NCBI RefSeq assembly: GCF_004526235.1
Contig: NZ_CP038159.1
Location: 1,488,001 to 1,552,000 of the forward strand
Source of the DNA: Sphingobacterium sp. CZ-2
GTDB taxonomy: Bacteria; Bacteroidota; Bacteroidia; Sphingobacteriales; Sphingobacteriaceae
Direction: 5' to 3'
DNA: 64,000 bases
The notes beneath the pieces were generated by a model. It searched no databases. It worked only from the letters and a program-made list of their open reading frames with translations, and was not told the origin of the DNA. Below are positions 17,723 to 26,986 of the stretch, in pieces. Numbering within the stretch: the stretch's first letter is position 1; each line of letters begins with the position of its first letter. Both the position numbers and the translations under genes were made by a program.

Positions 17723-18823
17723 ATGAAGAAACATTCAAAATACCTTTATTTCCTTTTCATCATCCTTATAACAGCCTGTACGAAAGATGCTGGCTATTAT
17801 AATGAAGAGGTACAAAAAATAAAATTCAATGGTACCATCTATGATTACCTATTAAGTAAACACGGTGTTTTCGATTCCTTGGTGAAAGTGGTGGGCCGTA
17901 CAGAGATGGAAAAACTATTGAAGGAATCCAACAACATTACCTTGTTCGCGCCTACTAACCAAAGTTTCAAGATAGCGTTGGAGAACCTGAACAATACCCG
18001 TAAAAAGGCTGATAAACCCTTGGAATACATCAATAATGTGGATATCCTACATCTGGATACCATGATGTCACAATACCTGATCAGAGGCTATTACCCTACA
18101 GATTCCATGCTCTTAAAAGATGGTATCAATCTGTTCGATTATAAAAATGGCTATCCGATGAATGCCAAGGTGATCAGCGGCAATTCATCAGGATATTTGA
18201 AGGGTGGTCCGGTAATCATTCAGTATAGTGATACCAAAAGGAGCCAGTTTACCCGGAATTGGGTCACAGCCACCACGGAATCCATCAACATCCAAGCGGA
18301 CAATGGTATTGTCCATGTTTTGGCTCCTGACCATGTGTTTGGTTTCAACGATTTCGTGAACAAATTGACCTATATTCCGCCTCCACCAAACCTATTTGTT
18401 ACCGTGGGTGGTAAATTCAGCGTATCAAGAGAAAACTCCGGTGGACCTAATGCGGTAGAAGCCTCTAAATATGTATTCGATGGAAACCCAGAGACCAAAT
18501 ATTTAATAAGCGCCATGAACAATCCAGAGTGGATGCAGGTAGAACTGAATTCACCATCGGTAGCCAATGCCTATACCCTAACATCTGCCAACGACTTTCC
18601 AACACGGGATCCTGCAGATTGGCAATTACAAGCTTCTCATAACGGAACAGATTGGACTACCCTGGACTCCAGAAATTCGGAGGAATTTACATCCCGATTC
18701 CAACAACGGGTATTCTTTATCAATAATACCGTTGCCTATAAATTCTACCGACTACGCTTGATCCGCGTTCGGTCTGGAGTGGACATGCAATTAGCCGATT
18801 GGAGTGTAAACAAACATGATTAA
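17723..18823 (+). CDS. Lipoprotein with fasciclin (FAS1) and discoidin (F5/8C) domains
   Basis: The 366-residue protein has a lipobox (LITAC, Cys19) followed by KD, which suits surface export in Bacteroidota. Residues ~30-205 form a FAS1 domain, shown by NGTIYDYL, ITLFAPTNQSF and NGIVHVLAPDHV. Residues ~225-366 form a discoidin-like domain with ENSGGPNAVEASKYVFDGN, RDPADWQLQASHNGTDW and a C-terminal ADWSV strand. FAS1 domains mediate adhesion and F5/8C domains bind glycans or lipids. The gene follows the first SusD by 11 nt. Related discoidin modules occur in the last two genes of this operon. Confidence 0.88.
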   Translation: MKKHSKYLYFLFIILITACTKDAGYYNEEVQKIKFNGTIYDYLLSKHGVFDSLVKVVGRTEMEKLLKESNNITLFAPTNQSFKIALENLNNTRKKADKPLEYINNVDILHLDTMMSQYLIRGYYPTDSMLLKDGINLFDYKNGYPMNAKVISGNSSGYLKGGPVIIQYSDTKRSQFTRNWVTATTESINIQADNGIVHVLAPDHVFGFNDFVNKLTYIPPPPNLFVTVGGKFSVSRENSGGPNAVEASKYVFDGNPETKYLISAMNNPEWMQVELNSPSVANAYTLTSANDFPTRDPADWQLQASHNGTDWTTLDSRNSEEFTSRFQQRVFFINNTVAYKFYRLRLIRVRSGVDMQLADWSVNKHD

Positions 18824-18842
18824 CCTAACTGAATAGCTAAAA

Positions 18843-19934
18843 ATGAAATTATCAAATTCCATACGATTAATGAGCGTCTTGTTAGGCAGTTGTTCACTTT
18901 TCGCTGCTTGTAAGGAAACCTTTGAACTTCCTGCAGACCGCGACTTCATCAGTGAAAACATTACTTACGAGAACAAAGTTATCCAACCTATCATAGGTCG
19001 GGATAATATACATACAGGTTTACTCTTGGATAACTCCACCTTGCCCCTGAAGTTTGAGATCATCAATCCGCGGTACGGTGATGGAACTCCTTATACGGAT
19101 GTTTTCCAAAAGGCACCGACCTATGAATGGATCGCCGAATACGATGGTAAGGAGAAATCCTTAGCGGAAATCGAAGCCAAAAGGCATCTGGTTGAAAAAC
19201 CATATTTTGAAGTGGACGATTATGGAAGGTTCATTATGTACGGATCTTCCACGAACGAGACGGTCGCTCCTAGACCTGCTGATACAGTGGTGAAGACTCA
19301 GGATGTTCGGTTCTTTGACCTTAAGGTATCCAATTCTGGAGGCTTTCAGATCATCAAAGACCTACAGTTGATCCCTTGGCGGCAACGGGATTATTCGCCA
19401 GATTATGATATGAATCCCTATACGGGCGGAGTGGCGCCAGATCCTAGAAACCCGAAGGATCCCTCGAAAAGAGAATACCTGAAGCCTTCTTGGTTCAGCA
19501 ACATCATCGGGGTTAACTCGAATACCAACCTGAAGAATGATGATAAGCAGACAGACTTGGTGGTATTTATTCGAAGGTTTGAAGGTGGAAACGGTAAGAG
19601 CCTGCGGTTTAGGTTTTTGAATCCAGATAGCACTTCCATCAACCCCGCAAAGTTCAATGAAACAAAATGGGACTTATTGGTACATGGGTTCAACAAACAG
19701 ATGACCAGTGAATATGTACAATATGATGTTGCTTATCCGATTCCATTGACCAGTATCCGAACCGATTACAATTCCGGCAGCAATGCCCGGGTCGTCTTCA
19801 AATATTCCCGAACCGGAATGGGAGGAACATTGACCTATGGCGAGATGGGGTTGGATTTCAGGATTTTCAAGCCTGGCGATTGGGAGATCGTGTTTATGTT
19901 CCGTAGAGAGAGTCCAAAATTTGAGGATGAATAA
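18843..19934 (+). CDS. Surface lipoprotein of unknown function (DUF5007-like)
   Basis: The 363-residue protein has a lipobox (SLFAAC, Cys23) and then KE, a possible surface-export signal. I recognise no catalytic motif. The body is beta-rich with many Asp, Pro and Tyr residues (for example EKAPTYEW-like and DYSPDYDMNPYTGG segments). Its position between a FAS1 lipoprotein and a second SusC gene matches proteins that, from memory, are annotated DUF5007 in related loci; that label is uncertain. It is probably a ligand-binding or structural accessory protein at the cell surface. Confidence 0.75.
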   Translation: MKLSNSIRLMSVLLGSCSLFAACKETFELPADRDFISENITYENKVIQPIIGRDNIHTGLLLDNSTLPLKFEIINPRYGDGTPYTDVFQKAPTYEWIAEYDGKEKSLAEIEAKRHLVEKPYFEVDDYGRFIMYGSSTNETVAPRPADTVVKTQDVRFFDLKVSNSGGFQIIKDLQLIPWRQRDYSPDYDMNPYTGGVAPDPRNPKDPSKREYLKPSWFSNIIGVNSNTNLKNDDKQTDLVVFIRRFEGGNGKSLRFRFLNPDSTSINPAKFNETKWDLLVHGFNKQMTSEYVQYDVAYPIPLTSIRTDYNSGSNARVVFKYSRTGMGGTLTYGEMGLDFRIFKPGDWEIVFMFRRESPKFEDE

Positions 19935-19945
19935 ATATTAACCTT

Positions 19946-22900
19946 ATGAAACTACAGAAAAATATCATTTTATATATGGTGATGGCTGTCCTTTCCATTT
20001 CATTTGCCATGGCCCAGAACCAGCAGATTCAAGGAAAGGTATTGGATGAATCCAACAAGCCGGTAAGTGGGGTTACAATATTAAACGCCTCGAACAACCG
20101 CGCCTTGACAGCAACCAAAGATAATGGCGAATTTACCGTTACGGTTCCGGCCAATACGACCTTGATTTTTCGAGGTATTGGATTTACAGAAAGAAGGATC
20201 AAGATCAATGTGAACCAAACTTCTTTGACGGTTCGCTTGAGTGCAACAGATAACCAAGTGGAAGAAGTCGTGGTACGTGGTTATGTAGCCCGTTCCAAGG
20301 AAAAAACCACCGGTTCATCCTATTCCTTAGGTGAGAAAGATATCAAAGATAATCCTGCCATCAATATTGAGTCCTTGATGCAAGGAAAAGTTCCTGGATT
20401 GAACATTCAGGTGAATACCGGTGCGCCAGGTTTCCGTGGATCCACACAGATCCGGGGTCTATCCACCCTTTCCACACAAGGTACGGGTAATGAATCGATC
20501 CTGATGCCGACCTCTCCTTTGTATGTAATCGATGGGGTCCCGATGGATGCGGACAGAGCTTCAGAGTTCGGTCTTCAACAACAAGGTCCGGGTATCAGCC
20601 CACTTTCCTTGATTCCACCGGAAGATGTGGAGAGCATTGAGATTCTAAAAGATGCCCAAGCAACATCCTTATACGGATCTAGAGGAGCATATGGTGTAAT
20701 CATCATCAATACCAAACGAGGTAATTCAGAGGTGCCAAGGATCAATTATACGCATTCCTCCTTTATGAGGTCGATCCCTAAACTACGGGAGACCTTGGGC
20801 GGTAATATGGAAAGAAACCTAAAATTGCTTCAGATCTATACCAATGCTCGTACGCAAGGGGAATTGGATAAAATTATGCAGACGCCTTCCCTAGCGGATA
20901 GTCTAAACTCCTACTTCAACAATTCCACCAACTGGCAGGGCTTGTTCTATCAGAACACGTTTAACCAGAACCACAACTTCAGTATGGATGGTGGAAATCA
21001 GCAATTATCCTATAAAGCCAACCTCAATTTCTACGATGAAACCGGGGTCATCAAGAATACTGGATTTACCCGTTATTCGTCGAACTTAAGGATGGATTAC
21101 CGTCCTTCCAGACGATTTGAGTTTGTAGGTCAGGTGTTTGCCCAACTGGGAAAGATGAACAAAGGGGATGGAACAGGTATTCTACAGACCGGGGTAGCCA
21201 GTGGAGGTCAGTCTTCCACCCTATTGCCACCTCCAGGATTCTTTACCGCCTCTTCGGATTATGTTGCCGCGATCAGAACACGGAACGACAATAAAACCAA
21301 ATTAATAAAACCCTTTATTGAAGCTGGGGTGGAGATCATTGATAATCTCCGATTCCGTACGACACTGAGTTATGAACTGTCTTCCGGCACAGAGGAGAAA
21401 TTCTCGCCAGCAGCCTCTTCGGGCCAATTCTCTGAAGTATATGCCTTCAATAACCGTTATTCGCAATTCTATAGCCGGAATAACCTGAACTATTCAAAAA
21501 CATTGAAAGAAGATCATGATTTGTTCTTCAGCATTTTCAATGAGATCATCCATGTGACCAACCAGAATTCGGTCATTACGCAACGTCGTACTCCGAACGA
21601 TCAGTTTGAAGGTCCATTGGGTTATGATGGTTATTTTTCCAGTGGTGGTGGTATCCTGAGTTTTAAAAATGAGAAGGCACTATCTTTTGCTTTCGCAGGA
21701 AACTACAGCTATAAATCACGCTATGTACTGGATCTGACCTATCGTTTGGATGGATCTTCCTTGAATGGATTTGAAAACCTGTATACCAAGAATCCATCCA
21801 TCGGATTGAAATGGAACATCCATCGGGAAGATTGGATCAAGGGATTGCCTTGGATCAATACCGCAGCGCTACGTGGTACCTGGGGAGTAAACGTGATGCC
21901 TACGGCAACCTTAGACCGGATCTATGGTAAATACAATATCTACGGGAACTACAATCAGCAAACAGGGATCGGTATCGACTCCTATCTGATTCCAAATCCT
22001 GATTTGAAACCGACGACTTCCATGCAGTACAACTTAGGATTTGACCTGATCATTCTGAACAACAAGATCGATATCATCTATGATACCTATTATAAACGTA
22101 CAGAAAACCTGTATCAGGAATCCTATTTGAACAATACCACCGGTTTCTCCACGCTGTCCTCAAACGAAGGGGGTTTGGTAAACTATGGTCATGAGGTTTC
22201 CTTGCGATTGAGACCATTGAAAGGCGATAAGTTCTTTTGGATGCTATCGGTCAATGGCGCCTATAACCGGGATGTCCTTTTGCAATTGCCAAGTATCTTC
22301 AATGGTCAATTGATTCGTTGGGATGGTTCTGCGGCCAAACAACACATCCTGAACCGCGTAGGTACGCATGCCTTCTCCAATTATGTATTGGTGAACCGGG
22401 GTGTATATGCGACAGATGCGGATGTTCCGGTAGATCCGAGAACCGGCCTTCGCTATAGGACACCGGATGGTACCTTCTTCCAAGCTGGAGATCCGATCTG
22501 GGTTGATCAAAATGGGGATTATATTCTGGATGATAGGGATTATACCCGTTCAGGCAGTGCTCAACCGAATTTCATCGGCGGAATTCAGAATGAAATGTCC
22601 TACAAAGGCATCTCCTTGACGATCGCCGCTTCTTATACAGCCGGAAGAACAATTTTCAATAATGCATTAGCGGAACGTATGCGGCTGTTGGCAAATCCTT
22701 ACGGTTTACAATCGGTAGTTCCATTGGATGATCTGGATATGTGGCGTCAGGATGGTGATATCGCCAAGTACCCGAATGCTTATGATTTCTCCCGTGCGGG
22801 CAATATCAATCCTCTGCGGAATGATCAAACCTTATGGGAAGAGAACGGATCTTACCTCAAAATCAATCAGGTATCCCTAGCCTATAATTTTGATCGGGAA

Positions 22901-23077
22901 TTTTTAAAAAGATACAGGTTACAACGTTTCCGGGTCTATGCCACCATGGACAATGTTTACACCTTTTCAAAATATTCTGGACCTAACCCTGAGGGAGTGA
23001 CCAGTTTAGGCCGTGACCTTTCCAATGGTTACCCGGTTCCTAGAGGTTATGCACTTGGTTTAAACTTATCCTTCTAA
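19946..23077 (+). CDS. SusC-like TonB-dependent receptor (second pair)
   Basis: The 1043-residue protein is a canonical SusC: a signal peptide (ending SFAMA), a carboxypeptidase-regulatory-like domain at residues ~27-110 (IQGKVLDESNKPVSGVTI), a VEEVVVRGY linker, and a plug with MQGKVPGLNIQVNTGAPG, PLYVIDGVPMD and YGSRGAYGVIIINTKRG. The barrel ends in PRGYALGLNLSF. Unlike the first SusC of the operon it keeps the N-terminal extension. It starts 11 nt after the preceding lipoprotein gene and is followed by its SusD partner after 3 nt. Confidence 0.95.
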   Translation: MKLQKNIILYMVMAVLSISFAMAQNQQIQGKVLDESNKPVSGVTILNASNNRALTATKDNGEFTVTVPANTTLIFRGIGFTERRIKINVNQTSLTVRLSATDNQVEEVVVRGYVARSKEKTTGSSYSLGEKDIKDNPAINIESLMQGKVPGLNIQVNTGAPGFRGSTQIRGLSTLSTQGTGNESILMPTSPLYVIDGVPMDADRASEFGLQQQGPGISPLSLIPPEDVESIEILKDAQATSLYGSRGAYGVIIINTKRGNSEVPRINYTHSSFMRSIPKLRETLGGNMERNLKLLQIYTNARTQGELDKIMQTPSLADSLNSYFNNSTNWQGLFYQNTFNQNHNFSMDGGNQQLSYKANLNFYDETGVIKNTGFTRYSSNLRMDYRPSRRFEFVGQVFAQLGKMNKGDGTGILQTGVASGGQSSTLLPPPGFFTASSDYVAAIRTRNDNKTKLIKPFIEAGVEIIDNLRFRTTLSYELSSGTEEKFSPAASSGQFSEVYAFNNRYSQFYSRNNLNYSKTLKEDHDLFFSIFNEIIHVTNQNSVITQRRTPNDQFEGPLGYDGYFSSGGGILSFKNEKALSFAFAGNYSYKSRYVLDLTYRLDGSSLNGFENLYTKNPSIGLKWNIHREDWIKGLPWINTAALRGTWGVNVMPTATLDRIYGKYNIYGNYNQQTGIGIDSYLIPNPDLKPTTSMQYNLGFDLIILNNKIDIIYDTYYKRTENLYQESYLNNTTGFSTLSSNEGGLVNYGHEVSLRLRPLKGDKFFWMLSVNGAYNRDVLLQLPSIFNGQLIRWDGSAAKQHILNRVGTHAFSNYVLVNRGVYATDADVPVDPRTGLRYRTPDGTFFQAGDPIWVDQNGDYILDDRDYTRSGSAQPNFIGGIQNEMSYKGISLTIAASYTAGRTIFNNALAERMRLLANPYGLQSVVPLDDLDMWRQDGDIAKYPNAYDFSRAGNINPLRNDQTLWEENGSYLKINQVSLAYNFDREFLKRYRLQRFRVYATMDNVYTFSKYSGPNPEGVTSLGRDLSNGYPVPRGYALGLNLSF

Positions 23078-23080
23078 ATC

Positions 23081-24628
23081 ATGAAAACAATGAAAAGATT
23101 TAATTTAAAATTAGCTTCCGTAGGATTGGGTTTAATGCTCGGATTGGGTTCATGTAACAATTATCTGAATGTAGAACCTATAGACCGTTTAACTGGAAAT
23201 AACTATTATAAATCTGCGGAAGATGTAGAGGCCAATTTTGCCTTTATCTACAGCCGTTTCTTCGATAAGATCAATGAATCCTGGGTAATGGGAGCCATTG
23301 GTGAAGCCCGTTCCGGTGAGATCTTCATCTCCCCTTTGGCCAATAATGAGAACAGCCGGAAAGTGATCGAGGTCATGGGTCAGAACGACCTGAACCAAGC
23401 CATCAGCAATCCTTTATTTGACTGGTACAATATAGACCGGATCACCAATTGGAAAACCTATTACGAGGTTATCCAGAATACGAATATCCTGATCCAGAAA
23501 TTGGAAGAAGGAATTCCAGGCGTGAGTGACAGCGAAAAGAACCGATACCTTGCTGAGGCTAAGTTTATGCGCAATTTCACTTATTTCTGGATGTGCAGGT
23601 TATATGGTGATGTGGTGTACTACACCCAGCCCTATGAAGCTGCTGCCCTACCTCGGGAGGCCATGGTCTCGGTGATCAATAAATGCATCGAGGATCTGAT
23701 GCCCCAGAAGGACCTGATGCCTTGGTCATTGAACGACCCATCCCTTCGCGGTGCAAGACCTGCCAAAGGAGCTATTATTGCCCTATTGATGCATATGAAT
23801 ATGTGGAACTCAGGTTTTGACCATGCCAATAAACAGAAGTATTATGAGGCCACTATAGCTTTAGGTAAGGAATTGCTTGCCAGCAACCAACATAAACTGA
23901 TTGCTCCTTTTACAGATCAGAATTGGGCCATCGTGACCAAAGGTCGTAGTGAGGAATCCCTATTTGAGTTCTATAAAAGTATCAACTATGGTGACAATGT
24001 TAATCCATTGACGCCATTCTGGGATCACTTCTTACGTTGGCCATATAAGTTCCCACGTTTTACCAACCAGATCAGTCACTGTTATTACCTACCCTCCTAT
24101 ATGATGAGATTATTTCCAGAGGATGTGGCGGATAAACGCAGGGAGATGTGGTTTGAGGATATCTATTCCGGTAATGGGAATTTTGTACTTCGGAAATATG
24201 GTACCAATGTGTATGCATCAGGAAACGAAGATAAGAATCCGGACAATAGCTTCTTGATCTTCCGTTATGCAGATGCGATCTTGTTGTATGCAGAAGCATG
24301 TGCAGAAACAGGTTCGAATGATGATGAAGCGATCCGGGCAGTAAACCTGATCCGAACCCGCGCAGAAGCTACCCCATATACTGGTTCTGGTGGTGCTGAG
24401 CTAAAGGATTTTATATTCATGGAGCGAAGTCGGGAGTTGTTCGGCGAGAGCCATCATTATTTCGATCTGATCAGAACCCGTCGTATCCTGAATCCGACCT
24501 GGACCATGAGCCCATTGAGTTTAGACCAGTTCAACCGTGGAGGATGGACCTGGCCAATCGATCGAGAGGCTTTGCGCTATAACCCGAATATGCGATTAAA
24601 TGATTATTGGACAACTATTGGACGCTAA
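23081..24628 (+). CDS. SusD/RagB-like surface lipoprotein (second pair)
   Basis: The 515-residue protein has a lipobox (GLGSC, Cys25) and SusD motifs: YLNVEPIDRLTGNNYYKS at the N-terminus, EAKFMRNFTYFWMCRLYGDV in the TPR-like region, and FIFMERSRELFGESHHYFDLI in the C-terminal RagB region. It pairs with the SusC encoded 3 nt upstream. Its stop codon overlaps the next start as TAATG, indicating translational coupling with the second fasciclin protein. Confidence 0.94.
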   Translation: MKTMKRFNLKLASVGLGLMLGLGSCNNYLNVEPIDRLTGNNYYKSAEDVEANFAFIYSRFFDKINESWVMGAIGEARSGEIFISPLANNENSRKVIEVMGQNDLNQAISNPLFDWYNIDRITNWKTYYEVIQNTNILIQKLEEGIPGVSDSEKNRYLAEAKFMRNFTYFWMCRLYGDVVYYTQPYEAAALPREAMVSVINKCIEDLMPQKDLMPWSLNDPSLRGARPAKGAIIALLMHMNMWNSGFDHANKQKYYEATIALGKELLASNQHKLIAPFTDQNWAIVTKGRSEESLFEFYKSINYGDNVNPLTPFWDHFLRWPYKFPRFTNQISHCYYLPSYMMRLFPEDVADKRREMWFEDIYSGNGNFVLRKYGTNVYASGNEDKNPDNSFLIFRYADAILLYAEACAETGSNDDEAIRAVNLIRTRAEATPYTGSGGAELKDFIFMERSRELFGESHHYFDLIRTRRILNPTWTMSPLSLDQFNRGGWTWPIDREALRYNPNMRLNDYWTTIGR

Positions 24629-25368
24629 TGATGAAGAAGTTAACTAAGAATTTATCAATATGGGGTATGCTGGGGATACTGGGTTTCCTGGGCATATCCG
24701 GATGTGCAAAAGATGATTACTACAAAGATGGCGGACTAGCAAAAGCTGAATTTGATGGTACCATACTGGAATATTTAGATTCCAAACCTGTACTATTTGA
24801 TTCCGTGGCAGCAATTATCCGAGCAGCAGAGATGGAGGAATTCTTCAACACGGAGGAATTCACCTTCTTCGCTCCTTCAGACCGGGATATCAAAGACCTG
24901 ATCGGTTCAAAAGATAAAGGCGGCTTAAATAGGCGCTTGTATGATAATAAACAGGATACCATCAAAACTTTTACCGATGTGGATCCATCCATATGGCAAC
25001 GATATCTTTACCGCTACATGTTCCGTGGTAAGAACAAGTTGGCGGATTATCCACAGATTGATTTTGGTTTATTGTCGCTATTTGGAGGTCAGAACTACCG
25101 ATCCATGGCGGGAGATATCTTCAAGATCGGCGTGGTATTCAATGATGCTGTAGGAAGTGGAAGTAACCTCAAGTATATGGGATACCGCCAATTGCATGTA
25201 GGTCTGATTGGAGATCCTTCCAGGCCAGACAATTTTGATCCGGTGCCTGTTTCTACTTCGGATATCCAGCCTACCAATGGGGTGATCCACGTATTGGATT
25301 ATACCAGGGTATCCTTTGGATTCGACCAGAACCAAGTTATGAACGATATTATTGAAAGTAAACGCTAA
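24628..25368 (+). CDS. Fasciclin-domain lipoprotein
   Basis: The start at 24628 overlaps the SusD stop (TAATG) and gives MMKKLTKN with a lipobox LGISGC (Cys26); an in-frame ATG seven codons upstream lies inside the SusD gene and would push the signal peptide inward. The 246-residue product contains a FAS1 domain: FDGTILEYLDSKP, FTFFAPSDRDI and NGVIHVLDYTRV. It resembles the N-terminal part of the earlier FAS1-discoidin protein but lacks the discoidin domain. It is expected at the outer surface. Confidence 0.85.
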   Translation: MMKKLTKNLSIWGMLGILGFLGISGCAKDDYYKDGGLAKAEFDGTILEYLDSKPVLFDSVAAIIRAAEMEEFFNTEEFTFFAPSDRDIKDLIGSKDKGGLNRRLYDNKQDTIKTFTDVDPSIWQRYLYRYMFRGKNKLADYPQIDFGLLSLFGGQNYRSMAGDIFKIGVVFNDAVGSGSNLKYMGYRQLHVGLIGDPSRPDNFDPVPVSTSDIQPTNGVIHVLDYTRVSFGFDQNQVMNDIIESKR

Positions 25369-25371
25369 GTC

Positions 25372-26976
25372 ATGAAAAGAAATTTTATATATACCTTAGG
25401 AATTCTTGTCGCCTTGGCGCTTTCTTCCTGTAATAAGGAAGTGGAATTCTTCTCAGAACCTTATCCGGAAGGCAAGGAAAACCTACTTGTCAAAATGGAT
25501 CGAACCCTTAAACCTTCGCCTGAATTTGGGGCACCAGGAACGGAAGTGACCATCAAGGTCACCGGTCTTGAAGCTTATAAGGATAAAGCGATCTTCAATT
25601 TCAATGGGGAAAAGGCGGAAATCGTCAGCATCAACGATGAACAGATCGTGGTAAAAGTGCCCACATTTGCCAGTACAGGAGTGACCTCTATCTATATTGA
25701 TGATATGATTGTTTTTGGGCCAAAGTTCACCGTATCAGGAAAAGTGAATATCGACCCTACCTGGGGAGCAACGAAAGGATCCAACGGTTCGATCAACGCC
25801 AATTTATGGACGATTGATGAGAAGTACATCTTTGTAGGGAATTTTAGCAATTACGAAGAGAAGGGTTCTGTAAAACCGATCAACAAATTGGTGCGGACCT
25901 TTAGAAACGGAACTTACGACATCAGTTGGAGAACTGGGGATGGATCCAATGGAAACATCAATTCCATCCTTCAATACCAGGACCATTACTATATCTCTGG
26001 GGGTTTTTCAGGATATGACCAACGTAAGGACAATATTTCGAACATCACCCGTATTCATCTGAGTGGTCGTATTGATACCATGGGCATCAAACCGTTCAGA
26101 CGTCCGGAGCAGAATGATACCACGAAGTACTACCCTACCTTCAATGGTGGATTTGACCAGTTTGTAGCAAATATCTATGAACATAATGGAAAGATCATCG
26201 CCTCTGGAAATTTCAGATACCATATAAACCGGATCTATGGGGAGCCTAATTTTATGGAAACCAAAGACTCCGTGATCTTGGATTCTACGGAGATCCGCCA
26301 TGTAGCCAGATTGAATACAGATGGAACGCTAGATAAGACCTACCGATTTACCGGAGACAAAGCATTTGCTGGCGCCAATGGATCGATCGAGACCTTTTTC
26401 CACGACGAGGGTCCTTTAAAAGGGAAGATCGTTGTATTCGGCAGGTTCAATCGTTTTGATGAGACTACCGTAGGAAATATCGTTCGTTTGAACGCCGATG
26501 GAACAGTAGACGCCTCCTTTAACACCGGCTCTGGAGCTAATTTCAAAGTGAATAAAGTAACCTACAACCCTATTACCAAAAAATATGTAGTCGTGGGCGA
26601 GTTCAAATCCTTCAATGGGGTGGAAACCGCTAGAATGGTCCTCTTGAACGAAGATGGAAGCATTGATAATACCTTTAAAGCGAAATCCTTTGGCAATGGT
26701 TACCCTTGGTATGCCAAGCAATTGAACGATGGATTGATCGTGGTAAGTGGTGGATTCATTGAATATGGAGGTGTGGCCAAGAATAGGTTTATGTTCCTGA
26801 AACCTGATGGATCCTTAGCTGAAGGCTATAATAATATTGGTCAAATGAATGGAAGTCTGAATCGGATAATAGAGACCACTTCGGAGGATGGAAAACGAGC
26901 CATCTTACTACTGGGCTCCTTTACTCGGATTGATGATTTTGTGGCGAATAACATAACACGTTTAATCCTTGAATAA
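25372..26976 (+). CDS. Lipoprotein with TIG/IPT domain and delta-60-like repeats
   Basis: The 534-residue protein has a lipobox (LALSSC, Cys20). Residues ~45-125 resemble a TIG/IPT immunoglobulin-like fold (APGTEVTIKVTGLEAYKDKA). The rest has delta-60-type repeats, recognisable by DGTLDKTYRF, NADGTVDASFNTGSGAN and EDGSIDNTFKAKSFGNG, which are spaced like blades of a beta-propeller. Such proteins are predicted to bind ligands at the surface; from memory similar ones are labelled DUF5008. It starts 3 nt after the fasciclin gene. Confidence 0.78.
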   Translation: MKRNFIYTLGILVALALSSCNKEVEFFSEPYPEGKENLLVKMDRTLKPSPEFGAPGTEVTIKVTGLEAYKDKAIFNFNGEKAEIVSINDEQIVVKVPTFASTGVTSIYIDDMIVFGPKFTVSGKVNIDPTWGATKGSNGSINANLWTIDEKYIFVGNFSNYEEKGSVKPINKLVRTFRNGTYDISWRTGDGSNGNINSILQYQDHYYISGGFSGYDQRKDNISNITRIHLSGRIDTMGIKPFRRPEQNDTTKYYPTFNGGFDQFVANIYEHNGKIIASGNFRYHINRIYGEPNFMETKDSVILDSTEIRHVARLNTDGTLDKTYRFTGDKAFAGANGSIETFFHDEGPLKGKIVVFGRFNRFDETTVGNIVRLNADGTVDASFNTGSGANFKVNKVTYNPITKKYVVVGEFKSFNGVETARMVLLNEDGSIDNTFKAKSFGNGYPWYAKQLNDGLIVVSGGFIEYGGVAKNRFMFLKPDGSLAEGYNNIGQMNGSLNRIIETTSEDGKRAILLLGSFTRIDDFVANNITRLILE

Positions 26977-26986
26977 TTTGAACGCT

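Noticed and set aside
26969..26986. TTG start for the phosphatase-fold/LamG lipoprotein
   Set aside because: It lies inside the upstream gene; the ATG at 26987 gives a properly placed lipobox and a 10-nt gap consistent with the other junctions.
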